Below the pieces are notes generated by a model. That model made no database searches. It had not been told where the DNA came from and worked only from the letters and a program-made list of their open reading frames with translations. The position numbers were made by a program, and so were the translations under genes. Shown here in pieces: positions 40,509-49,804 of a stretch of DNA of 57,942 nt. How positions within the stretch are numbered: the first letter of the stretch is position 1; each line of letters opens with the position of its first letter. The stretch comes from an uncultured Chloroflexales bacterium (GTDB lineage Bacteria > Chloroflexota > Chloroflexia > Chloroflexales > Chloroflexaceae). The stretch lies in NCBI GenBank assembly GCA_937918935.1, contig CAKZSI010000068.1, positions 1 to 57,942 on the forward strand, written 5' to 3'.

Positions 40509-41789
40509 ATGCTTCCAGCATCACTGACGCGCCAGTTGGGCGAGATTGTCGGCCCCGCCGGCCTCTCCGAGGAGACGGCGCCGTTCGTCGTGCATGGTCG
40601 CGCCCCGGCGCTGGTGATTACTCCCGCCGCGGTGGAGGATCTGGCCCGCGCCGTGGCGGCCTGCCACGCCGCGCGCGTGCCGCTGGTCCCCTGGGGCGGC
40701 GGCACCCGCCAGCGTTGGGGCCGGCCCATCAGCGCTGAGACCTTCGTCGTCCTTTGTACGACAGGGCTGCGGTCCATTCTGATGCACGAACCCGACGATC
40801 TCACCATCTCGGTCGAGGCGGGAATGACCTTCGCGGCCCTGGACGCGGCCCTTGCCCCGCACAACCAGATGCTGCCGCTGGACCCGCCGCGACCGGCCCA
40901 GAGTACTATCGGCGGTCTCCTGGCCTCCGGCGTAGATGGCCCGCGACGCCTGGCCTATGGAACCAGTCGCGATCTCTTGATCGGCATCCGTGTGGTGGAG
41001 GCCACGGGCCGGATCAGCAAGGCCGGCGGCATGGTGGTGAAGAACGTCAGTGGCTTCGATATGATGAAGCTCTACCTGGGCAGTCTGGGGACGCTGGCGA
41101 TCATCGTCTCCGCTAATTTCAAACTGATACCCCGGCCGCGGGCTGCGGCGAGCCTGAGCTGTTTCTTCGAGACGCCCGGGCGGGCCTTCCGGCTGATCAC
41201 CGCGTTGAGCGCGAGCCAACTTGTTCCGGTTGCGGTGGAGTACCGCGAGGACGGCGCCGCGGCGAGTATCGAGGTGCGGATCGAGGGGCTACCCGCGGCG
41301 GTCGAACGCCACGCGCGCGACCTGCGCCGCCTGGCCGAAGAAGCCGGCGCCAGCGCGGTTAGCCTCGCCGCCGAGGGGTTTGCCGAGGTGGAACAGCGCT
41401 GGGCCGCCTTCAACGACGCCCCGCAGACGGTCGATCTGGCTGCCGACGAACTGGTAGCCCGCCTGAGTTGCCTGCCCGGGGCGCTGGAGGCGGCCCTGGG
41501 CGAGGCGCGCGCCATGGCCGCGCGGGAGGGGTTGGCGCTGTGGGTGCAGGCCCGCGCCCTCAGCGGGGTAGCCTACCTGCGCCTCCGGGGGGGCGACGAG
41601 TCCCTGCGGGCCTGGCATGCGGCCATGCTTGCCCGCTGGCCGCATCTGGTGGTCATTGGCGCGCAGCCGGCCCTGGCTGCTGAATTGCCCGTCTGGGGCG
41701 CGGCGCTGGCCAATCTGGATCTGATGCGGCGGATCAAGCAGGAGTTTGACCCGGAGAATCTGCTGAATCCCGGGCGCTACGTGGTGTGA
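40509..41789 (+). CDS. glcE: Glycolate oxidase subunit GlcE
   Basis: A second FAD-binding subunit of 426 residues. VPLVPWGGGTRQRWGRP gives the conserved FAD phosphate loop, MLPLDPPRPAQSTIGGLLAS matches the family, and VVKNVSGFDMMKLYLGSLGT is the GlcE signature. The C-terminal DLMRRIKQEFDPENLLNPGR is typical of FAD_binding_4 oxidases. Unlike GlcD, it lacks the catalytic SGEHGIG motif. The stop TGA overlaps the ATG of the next gene (TGATG), so translation is coupled. Confidence 0.92.
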   Translation: MLPASLTRQLGEIVGPAGLSEETAPFVVHGRAPALVITPAAVEDLARAVAACHAARVPLVPWGGGTRQRWGRPISAETFVVLCTTGLRSILMHEPDDLTISVEAGMTFAALDAALAPHNQMLPLDPPRPAQSTIGGLLASGVDGPRRLAYGTSRDLLIGIRVVEATGRISKAGGMVVKNVSGFDMMKLYLGSLGTLAIIVSANFKLIPRPRAAASLSCFFETPGRAFRLITALSASQLVPVAVEYREDGAAASIEVRIEGLPAAVERHARDLRRLAEEAGASAVSLAAEGFAEVEQRWAAFNDAPQTVDLAADELVARLSCLPGALEAALGEARAMAAREGLALWVQARALSGVAYLRLRGGDESLRAWHAAMLARWPHLVVIGAQPALAAELPVWGAALANLDLMRRIKQEFDPENLLNPGRYVV

Positions 41790-44713
41790 TGGCACCGCCA
41801 GAGCTGATCGCCGAACTGATCCGCGTCGTCGGGCCGCGCGCCGTGGTGCATCACACTGATGCCCTGCGGACCTACGACGCCGACGCGAGCATGATCGTTG
41901 CCCACGCGCCGGACGTGGCGGTACTGCCCGGCACGCCCGCGGAGGCGGCTGCGGTGGTGCGGCTGGCCGTAGCCGCCGGGCTGCCCGTGGTGGCCCGCGG
42001 GGCCGGTACCGGCATCGCTGGCGGCGCCATTCCCGTCCGCGGGGGTGTGCTCCTTAGCACGGCGCGCATGGAGCGCATCGAGGCGATTGAGCCGCGCTCG
42101 CGCCGGGCGCTGGTTGGCGCAGGGGTGGTCAACGCCGAGTTGAACGCCCGCCTGGCTCCCCTGGGGTTGCAGTTCGCCCCCGATCCCTCCTCGCAGAAGG
42201 CCAGCACCATCGGTGGCAACCTGGCTACCAACGCCGGCGGCCCCCACTGCCTGAAGTACGGCGTTACAACCAACCACGTCCTGGCCCTGGAACTGGCGCG
42301 CCCCGATGGAACCTTGCTCTGGACCGGCGACGGGACGCCCGATGCCGCCGGCTATGACCTGACCGGCGTCGTGGTGGGCAGCGAGGGGACCTTCGGGGTG
42401 ATCACCCGGGCGCTGGTGCGCCTCACGCCGCTGCCCGAGGCCAACCGGGTGGTACTGGCGCTCTTTCCCAACGTGATCGCCGCCTCCGCCGCGGTGAGCC
42501 GGATTATCGCCGCCGGGTCTCTGCCCACTTCGCTGGAGGTGATGGACCACAACGGCATCCGCGCGGTCAACCGGGCCTACGACCTGGGCCTGCCCCAGGC
42601 CGGGGAGACGACCCTGCTGATCATCGAAGTGGATGGTGTTCACGAGGGGTTGGACGAGACCCTGGAGGAGATCCTGGCGATCTGCCGGGCGCAGGGGGCC
42701 TTTGAACTGCGCCCGGCCCGCACCCCCGCGGAGCAAGCGCGGGTCTGGGCGGCGCGCAAGGCGATGGCCGGGGCCGTCGGGCGGCTGGCGCCGGCCTACC
42801 TCCTCGTGGATACGGTGGTGCCCCGCACGCGCCTGCCGCTGATGATGGAGCATATTGAGCGGCTGCGGCAGGAGTGGCGTATGGAGGTCTGCAACGTCTT
42901 CCATGCTGGTGACGGCAATCTGCACCCCATGGTGCTGTACGATCCCCGCGACGCCGATCAGCGCGCCCGTGCCCATGCTATCGCCGGGGCGGTGCTGAAG
43001 TTGAGCATCGAGCAGGGCGGGGTGATCAGCGGCGAGCACGGTATCGGCGTCGAGAAGCAAGAGTACCTGCCGTTGCTGTTCGAGCCGCACGAACTCCAAC
43101 TCCACGCCGCCGTCTACACCTGTTTCAACCCCGAGGATTGCTTCAACCCCGGCAAGATCTTCCCCGCGGCCCTGCGCCCCCGCGACCTGGCTGCGCAGCG
43201 CCGGGCGCGTATATGCGGCACGGGCCAGTTTCCCCCGTCCGAGGCCGGTGGAGCACGGGCAGTCCATCAGACGCATCCCCGGGTTGCGGATGCGCCGGGG
43301 GGCGGGCAGGCGCCTTCAGGGATGGAGGCGCTGCTTCCGCAGGACGTTCCCTCCCATCCCCACGAGGGAGAAGCGGCTGCGGACCACGGCGGAAGCGAGG
43401 ATTTACCTTCCCTGGCACTGAAAGCCGGAGAGTCGGGGACGGGCGGCCTCGACACAGCGACCCTGGCGGCGATCGTGGGGGCCGAGCACGTGACCACGTC
43501 CGGCGCCGGACTCGCGGTTAGTCCCGGCAGCGTGGACGAGTTGGCGCAGGTGGTGGCCCTGTGTCACCGCGTGGGTGCGCCCGTACACCCGTGTAGCGAC
43601 ACGTCGCAACTCGCCGGTGCGCGCGCCGAAAACCCTGCCCTGCACATCGCCACCCGGCGCCTGAAGCGCGTGCTGGTCTACGAACCGGACGACCTGACCA
43701 TCGGCGTCGAGGCGGGGATGCGCCTGGCCGAACTCCAGGCGCTCCTTGGCCCCAATGGCCAGATGCTCCCGCTGGACGTGCACCGGCCCGAGGCGGCCAG
43801 CCTGGGCGCGCTGGTCGCCATTGCCGCCGACGGGCCACGCCGCCCGGGGTACGGTACGCTGCGCGACTGGGTGCTGGGCCTGACCATCGTCGAGGCGGAC
43901 GGGGTCGTGTCGCGCCTGGGTGGGCAGGTGGTCAAGAATGTGAGCGGCTTCGACCTGGTCAAACTGCTGGTAGGCAGCCACGGGACCCTGGGGGTGATCG
44001 CGGCGGTGCGCCTGCGGGTCTTTCCGCGGCCGCGGGCCACGGCGACGCTGCTTGCCGCCTTCGCCGGGCGACGGCGCGCCCTGGCCTGCCTGGACGCGCT
44101 GGCAAACACGCGGCTGCAGCCCACCGCCGCGGAACTGATCGTGGGGCCGCCAGAGACCAGCGGGCCGCTGGCGGCTCCGACCGGGGGCGCGCTGCTGGCC
44201 CTGCGGGCCGAGGGCCACCCGTTGGCGGTGGCGCGGCACATGCGCGCATTGCGCGCCCTGGCCGGCGAGGCTGGCGCCCTGAGCGCCGACGAACTGAGCG
44301 GAAGCGACGAGGAGGCCCTGTGGGCCGAAGTGACGCGCCGCGCCGCGCCTCCGGAGGCGCCCGGCGCGAGCCTGATGCGCCTGTGCGCCGCGCCCGCCCG
44401 CCTGGGCGCCGCTCTTGACGTCGCCGAGGCCGAGGCCCTGTCGCGCGGGTTGGCCCTCGGCATGTGCGCCCGGGGCCTGAGCGGCGTGGCCTACCTCCAG
44501 GTCGCGGGGCCACAAGATGGGCGCCTCGACTTCCACGCGGCCCTCGTGCGGCGCCTGCGCCACGCGCATTTGCTCGACCCGGCCCTGGCCGCGCGCGCGG
44601 CGCATCCCTGCGGCGCGCCGCCGCCCGCCCTGGAGTTGATGCGGGCGATCAAAACTGAACTTGACCCCTTCAACCGGATGAACCCCGGAGCACTGTTCTG
44701 GCGGGACGCATGA
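41789..44713 (+). CDS. GlcD-GlcE fusion protein
   Basis: A single frame of 974 residues. Residues 1-460 are a complete GlcD ([62 protein letters not shown]). Residues about 465-550 are a Gly/Ala/Pro-rich linker with no domain. Residues 551-974 are GlcE-like (MLPLDVHRPEAASLGALVAI, VVKNVSGFDLVKLLVGSHGT). In the GlcE half the phosphate-loop PWGGGT is replaced by APVHPCSDTSQL, so FAD binding there is doubtful. The gene follows separate glcD and glcE copies and precedes the only glcF, suggesting a duplicated pair later fused. Confidence 0.88.
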   Translation: MAPPELIAELIRVVGPRAVVHHTDALRTYDADASMIVAHAPDVAVLPGTPAEAAAVVRLAVAAGLPVVARGAGTGIAGGAIPVRGGVLLSTARMERIEAIEPRSRRALVGAGVVNAELNARLAPLGLQFAPDPSSQKASTIGGNLATNAGGPHCLKYGVTTNHVLALELARPDGTLLWTGDGTPDAAGYDLTGVVVGSEGTFGVITRALVRLTPLPEANRVVLALFPNVIAASAAVSRIIAAGSLPTSLEVMDHNGIRAVNRAYDLGLPQAGETTLLIIEVDGVHEGLDETLEEILAICRAQGAFELRPARTPAEQARVWAARKAMAGAVGRLAPAYLLVDTVVPRTRLPLMMEHIERLRQEWRMEVCNVFHAGDGNLHPMVLYDPRDADQRARAHAIAGAVLKLSIEQGGVISGEHGIGVEKQEYLPLLFEPHELQLHAAVYTCFNPEDCFNPGKIFPAALRPRDLAAQRRARICGTGQFPPSEAGGARAVHQTHPRVADAPGGGQAPSGMEALLPQDVPSHPHEGEAAADHGGSEDLPSLALKAGESGTGGLDTATLAAIVGAEHVTTSGAGLAVSPGSVDELAQVVALCHRVGAPVHPCSDTSQLAGARAENPALHIATRRLKRVLVYEPDDLTIGVEAGMRLAELQALLGPNGQMLPLDVHRPEAASLGALVAIAADGPRRPGYGTLRDWVLGLTIVEADGVVSRLGGQVVKNVSGFDLVKLLVGSHGTLGVIAAVRLRVFPRPRATATLLAAFAGRRRALACLDALANTRLQPTAAELIVGPPETSGPLAAPTGGALLALRAEGHPLAVARHMRALRALAGEAGALSADELSGSDEEALWAEVTRRAAPPEAPGASLMRLCAAPARLGAALDVAEAEALSRGLALGMCARGLSGVAYLQVAGPQDGRLDFHAALVRRLRHAHLLDPALAARAAHPCGAPPPALELMRAIKTELDPFNRMNPGALFWRDA

Positions 44714-44774
44714 CCTGCGCCCTTATCAACCTGAAGAAGCGGCGGGGAATGCCCGCCCTGGATGGAGACCTGGC

Positions 44775-46154
44775 ATGACGCTGACCAGCCCCGATCGCGA
44801 GTCACTGAGCATCCCCCTGGCGCCCTTCAGCGCCAGGGACCGCCCGAGTTCCGACATCATCAACACCTGCGTCCACTGCGGCCTGTGCCTGTCCTCGTGC
44901 CCGACCTACCGCGAGACGGGGCTGGAAATGTCCTCGCCGCGCGGGCGGATCTATTTGATGAAGGCGGTGGACGAAGGGCGCATCGGCCTGGAGAGTGAGG
45001 TCTTTCAGGAGCAGATGAGCCAGTGCCTCAACTGCCGCGCCTGTGAAGCGGTCTGCCCCTCGGGCGTGCAGTACGGCGCCATCCTGGAGGCGAGCCGGGC
45101 GCAGATCGAGCAGGCTCGAGAGCGGGGGGCACGTGACCCTGCGGCGCCGGGGTCGCTGCCGCCGCGGCCCCTGTGGCAACGGGCACTGCGCGGAGTGGTT
45201 TTTGGAGGCCTGTTCAAGGACATGGGCCTGTTCCGGGCCTTCTCCGCCTCGATGCGGCTCTACCAGCGGAGCGGGGCGCAGTGGATCGCGCGCAAGAGCG
45301 GGCTGCTGAAGCTGATCGGCATGGCCGACACCGAGCGGATGCTGCCGCCGATCAACGCGAGCTTTACCGTCCCCAGGGGCCAGATTTACCCCCCCGAGGG
45401 TGAACGGCGCTACAGCGTGGCAGTGCTCACCGGCTGCATCATGAGCACTGCCTTTGCCAGCGTCCACGAGGCCACCATTCGCGTGCTGCAAAAGAACGGC
45501 TGCGAGGTGATCCTCCCGCCCGACCAGGGCTGCTGCGGGGCGTTGCACACCCACGGCGGCGACCTCGACGGGGGCCGCGAACTGGCGCGGCGCAACATCG
45601 CCGCCTTTGAAGCCCTGGGAGTGGACGCGATTGTGGTCAACGCCGCCGGCTGCGGCAGTACGCTCAAAGAGTACGACCACCTGCTCCACGACGACCCGCT
45701 ATGGCACGAGCGGGCGGCCGCCTTCAGCCGCAAGGTCAAAGACGTGCACGAGTTTCTGGCCGGCATCGAGTTCAACCGCGCCGGCCTGGGTCGCTTCGAC
45801 GTGCAGGTGACCTACCAGGAACCCTGCCATCTGGCCCATGCCCAGCGTATCACCGTGCAGCCGCGGACGCTGCTGACGGCCATTCCGGGGCTGCAGTTGC
45901 GCGAAATGCACGAGAGCGCCCTCTGCTGCGGCTCGGCGGGGGTCTACAACGTGACCCAGCCCGAGATGGCCGCGCGGCTCGGCGCGCGCAAGGTGGACAA
46001 CGCCCTGGCCACCGGTGCGCGGGTTATTGCCACGGCCAACCCCGGTTGCGCCCTGCAACTGGCGGGCGAACTGCGGCGGCGCGGCGAAGATGTGCAGGTG
46101 CGCTACATCGTCGAGTTGCTCGACGAGAGCTACCGCCGCGGCGGTGGGAGCTAG
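44775..46154 (+). CDS. glcF: Glycolate oxidase iron-sulfur subunit GlcF
   Basis: A protein of 459 residues that carries electrons from the flavin subunits. Two ferredoxin-type clusters are formed by CVHCGLCLSSCP (about 32-43) and CLNCRACEAVCP (about 84-95). Two CCG domains follow: GCCGALHTHGGDLDGG near 255 with AAGCGSTLKEYDHLL, and EPCHLAHAQR with LCCGSAGVYNV near 375. It is the only glcF in the cluster, so it may serve both the separate GlcD/GlcE pair and the fusion protein. Confidence 0.93.
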   Translation: MTLTSPDRESLSIPLAPFSARDRPSSDIINTCVHCGLCLSSCPTYRETGLEMSSPRGRIYLMKAVDEGRIGLESEVFQEQMSQCLNCRACEAVCPSGVQYGAILEASRAQIEQARERGARDPAAPGSLPPRPLWQRALRGVVFGGLFKDMGLFRAFSASMRLYQRSGAQWIARKSGLLKLIGMADTERMLPPINASFTVPRGQIYPPEGERRYSVAVLTGCIMSTAFASVHEATIRVLQKNGCEVILPPDQGCCGALHTHGGDLDGGRELARRNIAAFEALGVDAIVVNAAGCGSTLKEYDHLLHDDPLWHERAAAFSRKVKDVHEFLAGIEFNRAGLGRFDVQVTYQEPCHLAHAQRITVQPRTLLTAIPGLQLREMHESALCCGSAGVYNVTQPEMAARLGARKVDNALATGARVIATANPGCALQLAGELRRRGEDVQVRYIVELLDESYRRGGGS

Positions 46155-46185
46155 GAGGCGCGCCGCCATGCCGCCGCAGGGGTGG

Positions 46186-46297
46186 GTGGGGAAACCAGGT
46201 TTCCCCACGCCCCTGCCTGCGGGGAGGGTGTCGAAGCCGTATGGACAACTGATGTAAAATAAAAATGTTTGGGAGGGCTTTGACCTGGTATCCCTCC
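46186..46297. repeat. Family A palindrome followed by a family B hairpin
   Basis: GTGGGGAAACC, A, and the exact complement (46186-46208), the flank GCCCCTGCCTGCGGGGAGGGT, then TGGGAGGGCTTTGACC...CCCTCCC (46269-46297). The gap 46155-46337 also has a TAAAAT box (46255-46260) before htpG, without a good -35. Confidence 0.85.
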
Positions 46298-46337
46298 CTT
46301 TATGCAAATCAATGTTCAATCGTTGCAGGAGAGACGT

Positions 46338-48206
46338 ATGACCACGGACAACGCAACGACGAACCAGGCCGAGTCACGCACCTTCAAAGCCGAAGTGCAG
46401 CAGGTGCTGCACATCCTCGCGCACTCGCTCTACACCGATCGGGAAATCTTCCTGCGCGAACTGATCTCAAATGCCTCCGACGCCCTCAACCGTGTACAGT
46501 TTGAAATGCTGACCAACCGGGACGTGCGCGACCCGGACGCTGAACTGGCGATCTGGGTCGAGGCCGACCCGGACAAGGGCATCCTGACCGTGCGCGACAC
46601 GGGCATCGGCATGACCCGCGAGGAACTGATCGAACACCTGGGCACGATCGCCCAGTCGAGCGCGCGAGCCTTTGTCGATCGCATCCGCGAGACCAGTAAA
46701 GCCAGCGCCAGCGAGATTATCGGGCAGTTTGGAGTTGGCTTCTACTCCGTCTTCATGGTTGCTGACAAAGTGACCGTCGTCTCGCGTTCCTACCGGCCCG
46801 AAGCCGAGGCGGCCATGTGGGAGAGCGACGGCAGCGAGCACTACACCGTCGGCCCGGCGGAGCGTGAAGGGCGTGGCACGACGATCACCGTGCATCTGAA
46901 AGACGACGCCAGAGAGTTCGCCCAGAGCTGGCGCATCGAGCAGATCATCAAGCGCCACTCTGACTTCGTGGCCTTCCCGATCTACATGGGCGAACGGCAG
47001 ATCAACCAGCAGAAGGCCCTCTGGCGCCGGGCGCCGCGCGAGGTGGAGCCGGAGCAGTACCACAACCTGTACCGGCAACTGACCCTTGACGCGGAAGAGC
47101 CGCTGCTGCACGTGCACCTCTCCACCGATGCGCCGGTGGATCTGCACAGCATCCTCTTCATTCCCGCCAGGCGCGAGCGGGGGCTGTTTGAGCGTCGCAT
47201 CGAAGGCAAGATCAAGCTCTACTCGCGCAAGGTGCTGATCATGGAGGAGGCTAAGGATCTCCTGCCGGCCTACTTCCGCTTCGTCGAAGGGGTGGTGGAC
47301 AGCGAAGACCTGCCGCTCAACGTCTCGCGCGAGAGCGTGCAGAGCGCCCCGGTGATCCAGCGCATCCGCAAGACCCTGACCGGCCGCCTGCACCGCGAAC
47401 TGAACGACCTGGCCGACAGCGACCCGCAGAAATTCGCCCGCTTCTGGCAGGAGTTCGGCGTCTTCATCAAAGAAGGCGTGGCGATGGACTACGAGAACCG
47501 CGGCGAGTTGCTGAAATTGCTGCGCTTCCACACCACGCGCGGCGGCGACGAACTGGTGACCCTGGGGCAATACAAGAGCCGGATCGTGGACGGGCAGAAG
47601 GAGATCTACTACCTCATGGCCTCGAGCCTGGAGGCGGCGCGCACCAGTCCGCACCTGGATCCCTTCACCGCCCGCGGCATCGAGGTGCTCCTGCTGCACG
47701 ATCTGGTGGACGGGTTGATGCTCTCGGGGCTGCGCGAGTACGAGGGGCTGCGGCTGCGCAACGTTGACGAAGCCGATCTCGAATTGCCCGGCGAGGTCGA
47801 GGCGGCGGCCCCGCAGATCAGCGACGAGCAGTTCGCGCGACTGGCCGAGCGGGCGGCGGCGGTGCTTGGTGAACGCATCAAAGAAGTGCGCGCCTCCAGG
47901 GTGCTGCGCGACAGCCCGGCGCGCCTGGTGAGCGATGAAGAGGGCCTGGGGCGTCAGATGCAGCGCATCCAGCAGGTGCTGGGGCAGGAAGTCGAGCAGC
48001 ACCCGCGCATCCTCGAACTCAACCCGGCGCACGGTCTGATCGCCGCCCTGGCCCGGCGAGTGGAGGAGAACCCCGAGGACCCTGTGGTCACCGCCGGCCT
48101 GGAGCAACTCTACGACAACGCCCTGCTGCTGGAGGGGCTGCACCAGAATCCGGCGGCGATGGTGCCGCGGCTGCTGGCGCTGCTCGAAGCTGCCGCGCGC
48201 AAGTAG
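46338..48206 (+). CDS. htpG: Chaperone HtpG (Hsp90)
   Basis: A GHKL-type ATPase chaperone of 622 residues. The N-terminal nucleotide pocket is shown by REIFLRELISNASDALNRV, VRDTGIGMTREELIEHLGTI and IGQFGVGFYSVFMVADKV. The middle domain has LPLNVSRESVQ and the catalytic-Arg region, and the C-terminal dimerisation part ends in ALLEAAARK, without an EEVD tail. AGGAG lies six bases before ATG 46338. The gene stands before the CIRCE-controlled hrcA locus, but no CIRCE is seen in front of htpG itself. Confidence 0.95.
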   Translation: MTTDNATTNQAESRTFKAEVQQVLHILAHSLYTDREIFLRELISNASDALNRVQFEMLTNRDVRDPDAELAIWVEADPDKGILTVRDTGIGMTREELIEHLGTIAQSSARAFVDRIRETSKASASEIIGQFGVGFYSVFMVADKVTVVSRSYRPEAEAAMWESDGSEHYTVGPAEREGRGTTITVHLKDDAREFAQSWRIEQIIKRHSDFVAFPIYMGERQINQQKALWRRAPREVEPEQYHNLYRQLTLDAEEPLLHVHLSTDAPVDLHSILFIPARRERGLFERRIEGKIKLYSRKVLIMEEAKDLLPAYFRFVEGVVDSEDLPLNVSRESVQSAPVIQRIRKTLTGRLHRELNDLADSDPQKFARFWQEFGVFIKEGVAMDYENRGELLKLLRFHTTRGGDELVTLGQYKSRIVDGQKEIYYLMASSLEAARTSPHLDPFTARGIEVLLLHDLVDGLMLSGLREYEGLRLRNVDEADLELPGEVEAAAPQISDEQFARLAERAAAVLGERIKEVRASRVLRDSPARLVSDEEGLGRQMQRIQQVLGQEVEQHPRILELNPAHGLIAALARRVEENPEDPVVTAGLEQLYDNALLLEGLHQNPAAMVPRLLALLEAAARK

Positions 48207-48250
48207 GGCCGAAGGATTGGCGCAGCCAGTGCGGCCCTGCTTCGGCCCTG

Positions 48251-48279
48251 CTGACAAGCGGCAAAACTCATGGTAAAAT
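48251..48279 (+). promoter_or_regulatory. Promoter of the hrcA operon
   Basis: CTGACA (48251-48256), a 17-bp spacer and TAAAAT (48274-48279), five of six matches in each box. Transcription should begin near 48286, upstream of the CIRCE element, so a bound HrcA would block elongation or early clearance. Confidence 0.8.
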
Positions 48280-48284
48280 CTACG

Positions 48285-48309
48285 GTGGCGTGCACGGCGT
48301 GCACGCCAC
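48285..48309. repeat. Perfect 11-bp inverted repeat at the hrcA transcript start
   Basis: GTGGCGTGCAC, GGC, and the exact complement GTGCACGCCAC. If transcription starts near 48286, the RNA would begin with this hairpin, which could protect the 5' end. It could also be a second protein site. Confidence 0.75.
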
Positions 48310-48326
48310 TGCTTTAGCTTCGTACT

Positions 48327-48353
48327 TTAGCACTCCTGGCCTGAGAGTGCTAA
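48327..48353. promoter_or_regulatory. CIRCE element (HrcA operator)
   Basis: TTAGCACTC, a 9-bp spacer and GAGTGCTAA: an exact match to the CIRCE consensus. It lies 21 bp before the hrcA start codon. HrcA, encoded next, binds CIRCE and represses heat-shock genes; this element would make the locus self-regulated. Confidence 0.97.
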
Positions 48354-48373
48354 AGTAGTGAGGATGCGCGGCT

Positions 48374-49492
48374 ATGTCGGCAGGGCTGACTGAGCGGCGG
48401 CAAGCCATTCTCAAGTTAGTGATTCAGGAGTTCGTCGAGACGGCCTGCCCCGTCGCTTCCGAAGCGCTGGTACGCAAGTACCGGCTGAATGTCTCGCCGG
48501 CGACGGTGCGCAACGAACTGGCGGCGCTGGAAGAACTGGGGTACCTGACCCATCTGCACACCTCGGCGGGGCGGGTGCCCACCGATGCCGGTTACCGGTT
48601 CTTTGTGGAGAACCTGATGGAGCGCACCACGCTCCCCCTGGCGGAACAGCGCACCATCCGGCACCAGTTCTATCAGGTGCGCGGCGAACTCGACCAGTGG
48701 ATCCAACTGGCCGGGGCAGTACTCGCGCGCACTACCCAGAACGCCTCGCTCGTCACGCCGCCGCGCGCGGCGGAGCCGTTGCGCTTCCGCAGCATGGAAC
48801 TGATCGCCATTCACGACACCATGGCCCTGGCGGTGCTGGTGTTCCACGGCGGCATTGTCAAACAACAGACGGTCACGCTGGACGCGGCGCGCAGTTCCGA
48901 GGATCTGCGCCGCAGCGCGGCCCGTCTGAGCGACTATCTTGCCGACCAGACGTTGGGCGGTATCGAGGAGACCCTGGCGCGCCCGGTGGAGCAGCAACCC
49001 CTGGCGCTCACCGACTTTGAGCGCGGGCTGGTGGAGATGCTCGTGCGCGCTATGCAGACCTTCGAGGAGCAGTCGCGCGAACAGATCCACTCGGACGGGC
49101 TGATCGAGATGTTGAGCCAGCCGGAGTTCATCCCGGCCCTGGTGCGCGAAGATGCCGAGCGGGCCGTCGAGCGTCTGCGCCGGGCGCTGGAGATCCTCAA
49201 GAGCGGACGGGGCCTCGGTACGCTCATCCCCCAGGTGCTCGCCTCGGATGGGGTGCAGGTGATCATCGGCGGCGAAAACAGCGCCGATGAGATGCGCGAG
49301 TACAGTGTGGTGCTGGCGCGCTACGGAGTGGAGAACGCCATCGCCGGCGTGCTCGGCGTCATCGGGCCAACCCGGATGGCCTACCCGCGCTCGATCTCGA
49401 CGGTGCGCTACATCTCATCGCTGATGAGCGATCTGCTGGCCGAACTGTACAACGCGGAGAATCGCATCCCGGAAGGTGAGGCGCTGGAATGA
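48374..49492 (+). CDS. hrcA: Heat-shock repressor HrcA
   Basis: A repressor of 372 residues. The N-terminal winged helix reads [20 protein letters not shown], then [20 protein letters not shown] and [17 protein letters not shown]. The C-terminal part contains the dimerisation region and the conserved ending [20 protein letters not shown]. It controls the CIRCE element 21 bp upstream of its own start and, through the shared transcript, grpE, dnaK and dnaJ. Folding of HrcA usually depends on GroEL, whose gene is not in the window. Confidence 0.97.
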   Translation: MSAGLTERRQAILKLVIQEFVETACPVASEALVRKYRLNVSPATVRNELAALEELGYLTHLHTSAGRVPTDAGYRFFVENLMERTTLPLAEQRTIRHQFYQVRGELDQWIQLAGAVLARTTQNASLVTPPRAAEPLRFRSMELIAIHDTMALAVLVFHGGIVKQQTVTLDAARSSEDLRRSAARLSDYLADQTLGGIEETLARPVEQQPLALTDFERGLVEMLVRAMQTFEEQSREQIHSDGLIEMLSQPEFIPALVREDAERAVERLRRALEILKSGRGLGTLIPQVLASDGVQVIIGGENSADEMREYSVVLARYGVENAIAGVLGVIGPTRMAYPRSISTVRYISSLMSDLLAELYNAENRIPEGEALE

Positions 49493-49678
49493 GGGGCGCT
49501 CTGCCCCCCATCGTTCCAGCGCCCGCCCCGGCAAGACGTAAGTTACACTTATGTTACGATGTAGAGGATCGCGGAGGACCACGCCCTTCGCACCTCTCCC
49601 GACCTGGTGCCTGAAAGATCGCGTCCAGGAGACTATCTCAAACCTCTGTACGACCGCAACAGACAAGGGGTGTTTTCA

Positions 49679-49743
49679 TGGGAGGGCCTGGCCCTCCCGC
49701 ACCCTCCCCTCCGGTGGGGGCGCAGTGAAACACGGTTTCCCCG
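49679..49743. repeat. Family B hairpin followed by a degenerate family A copy
   Basis: TGGGAGGGC-CTG-GCCCTCCCG (49679-49699) with a CACCCTCCCC tail, then GTGAAACAC/GGTTTCCCC (49725-49743). The 312-bp gap hrcA-grpE (49493-49804) holds no gene and no second CIRCE. Confidence 0.75.
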
Positions 49744-49804
49744 CCCTTTTCCGGCCAACTGTCAATCGTTGTGAGATGGTCTCGAAGAGATGATGAGGAG
49801 AGCA

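Noticed and set aside
46467-48257. Open frame of 596 codons on the minus strand opposite htpG
   Set aside because: It has no domain signature. It is a shadow of the htpG frame, as is the 604-codon frame opposite dnaK/dnaJ at 51627-53441.
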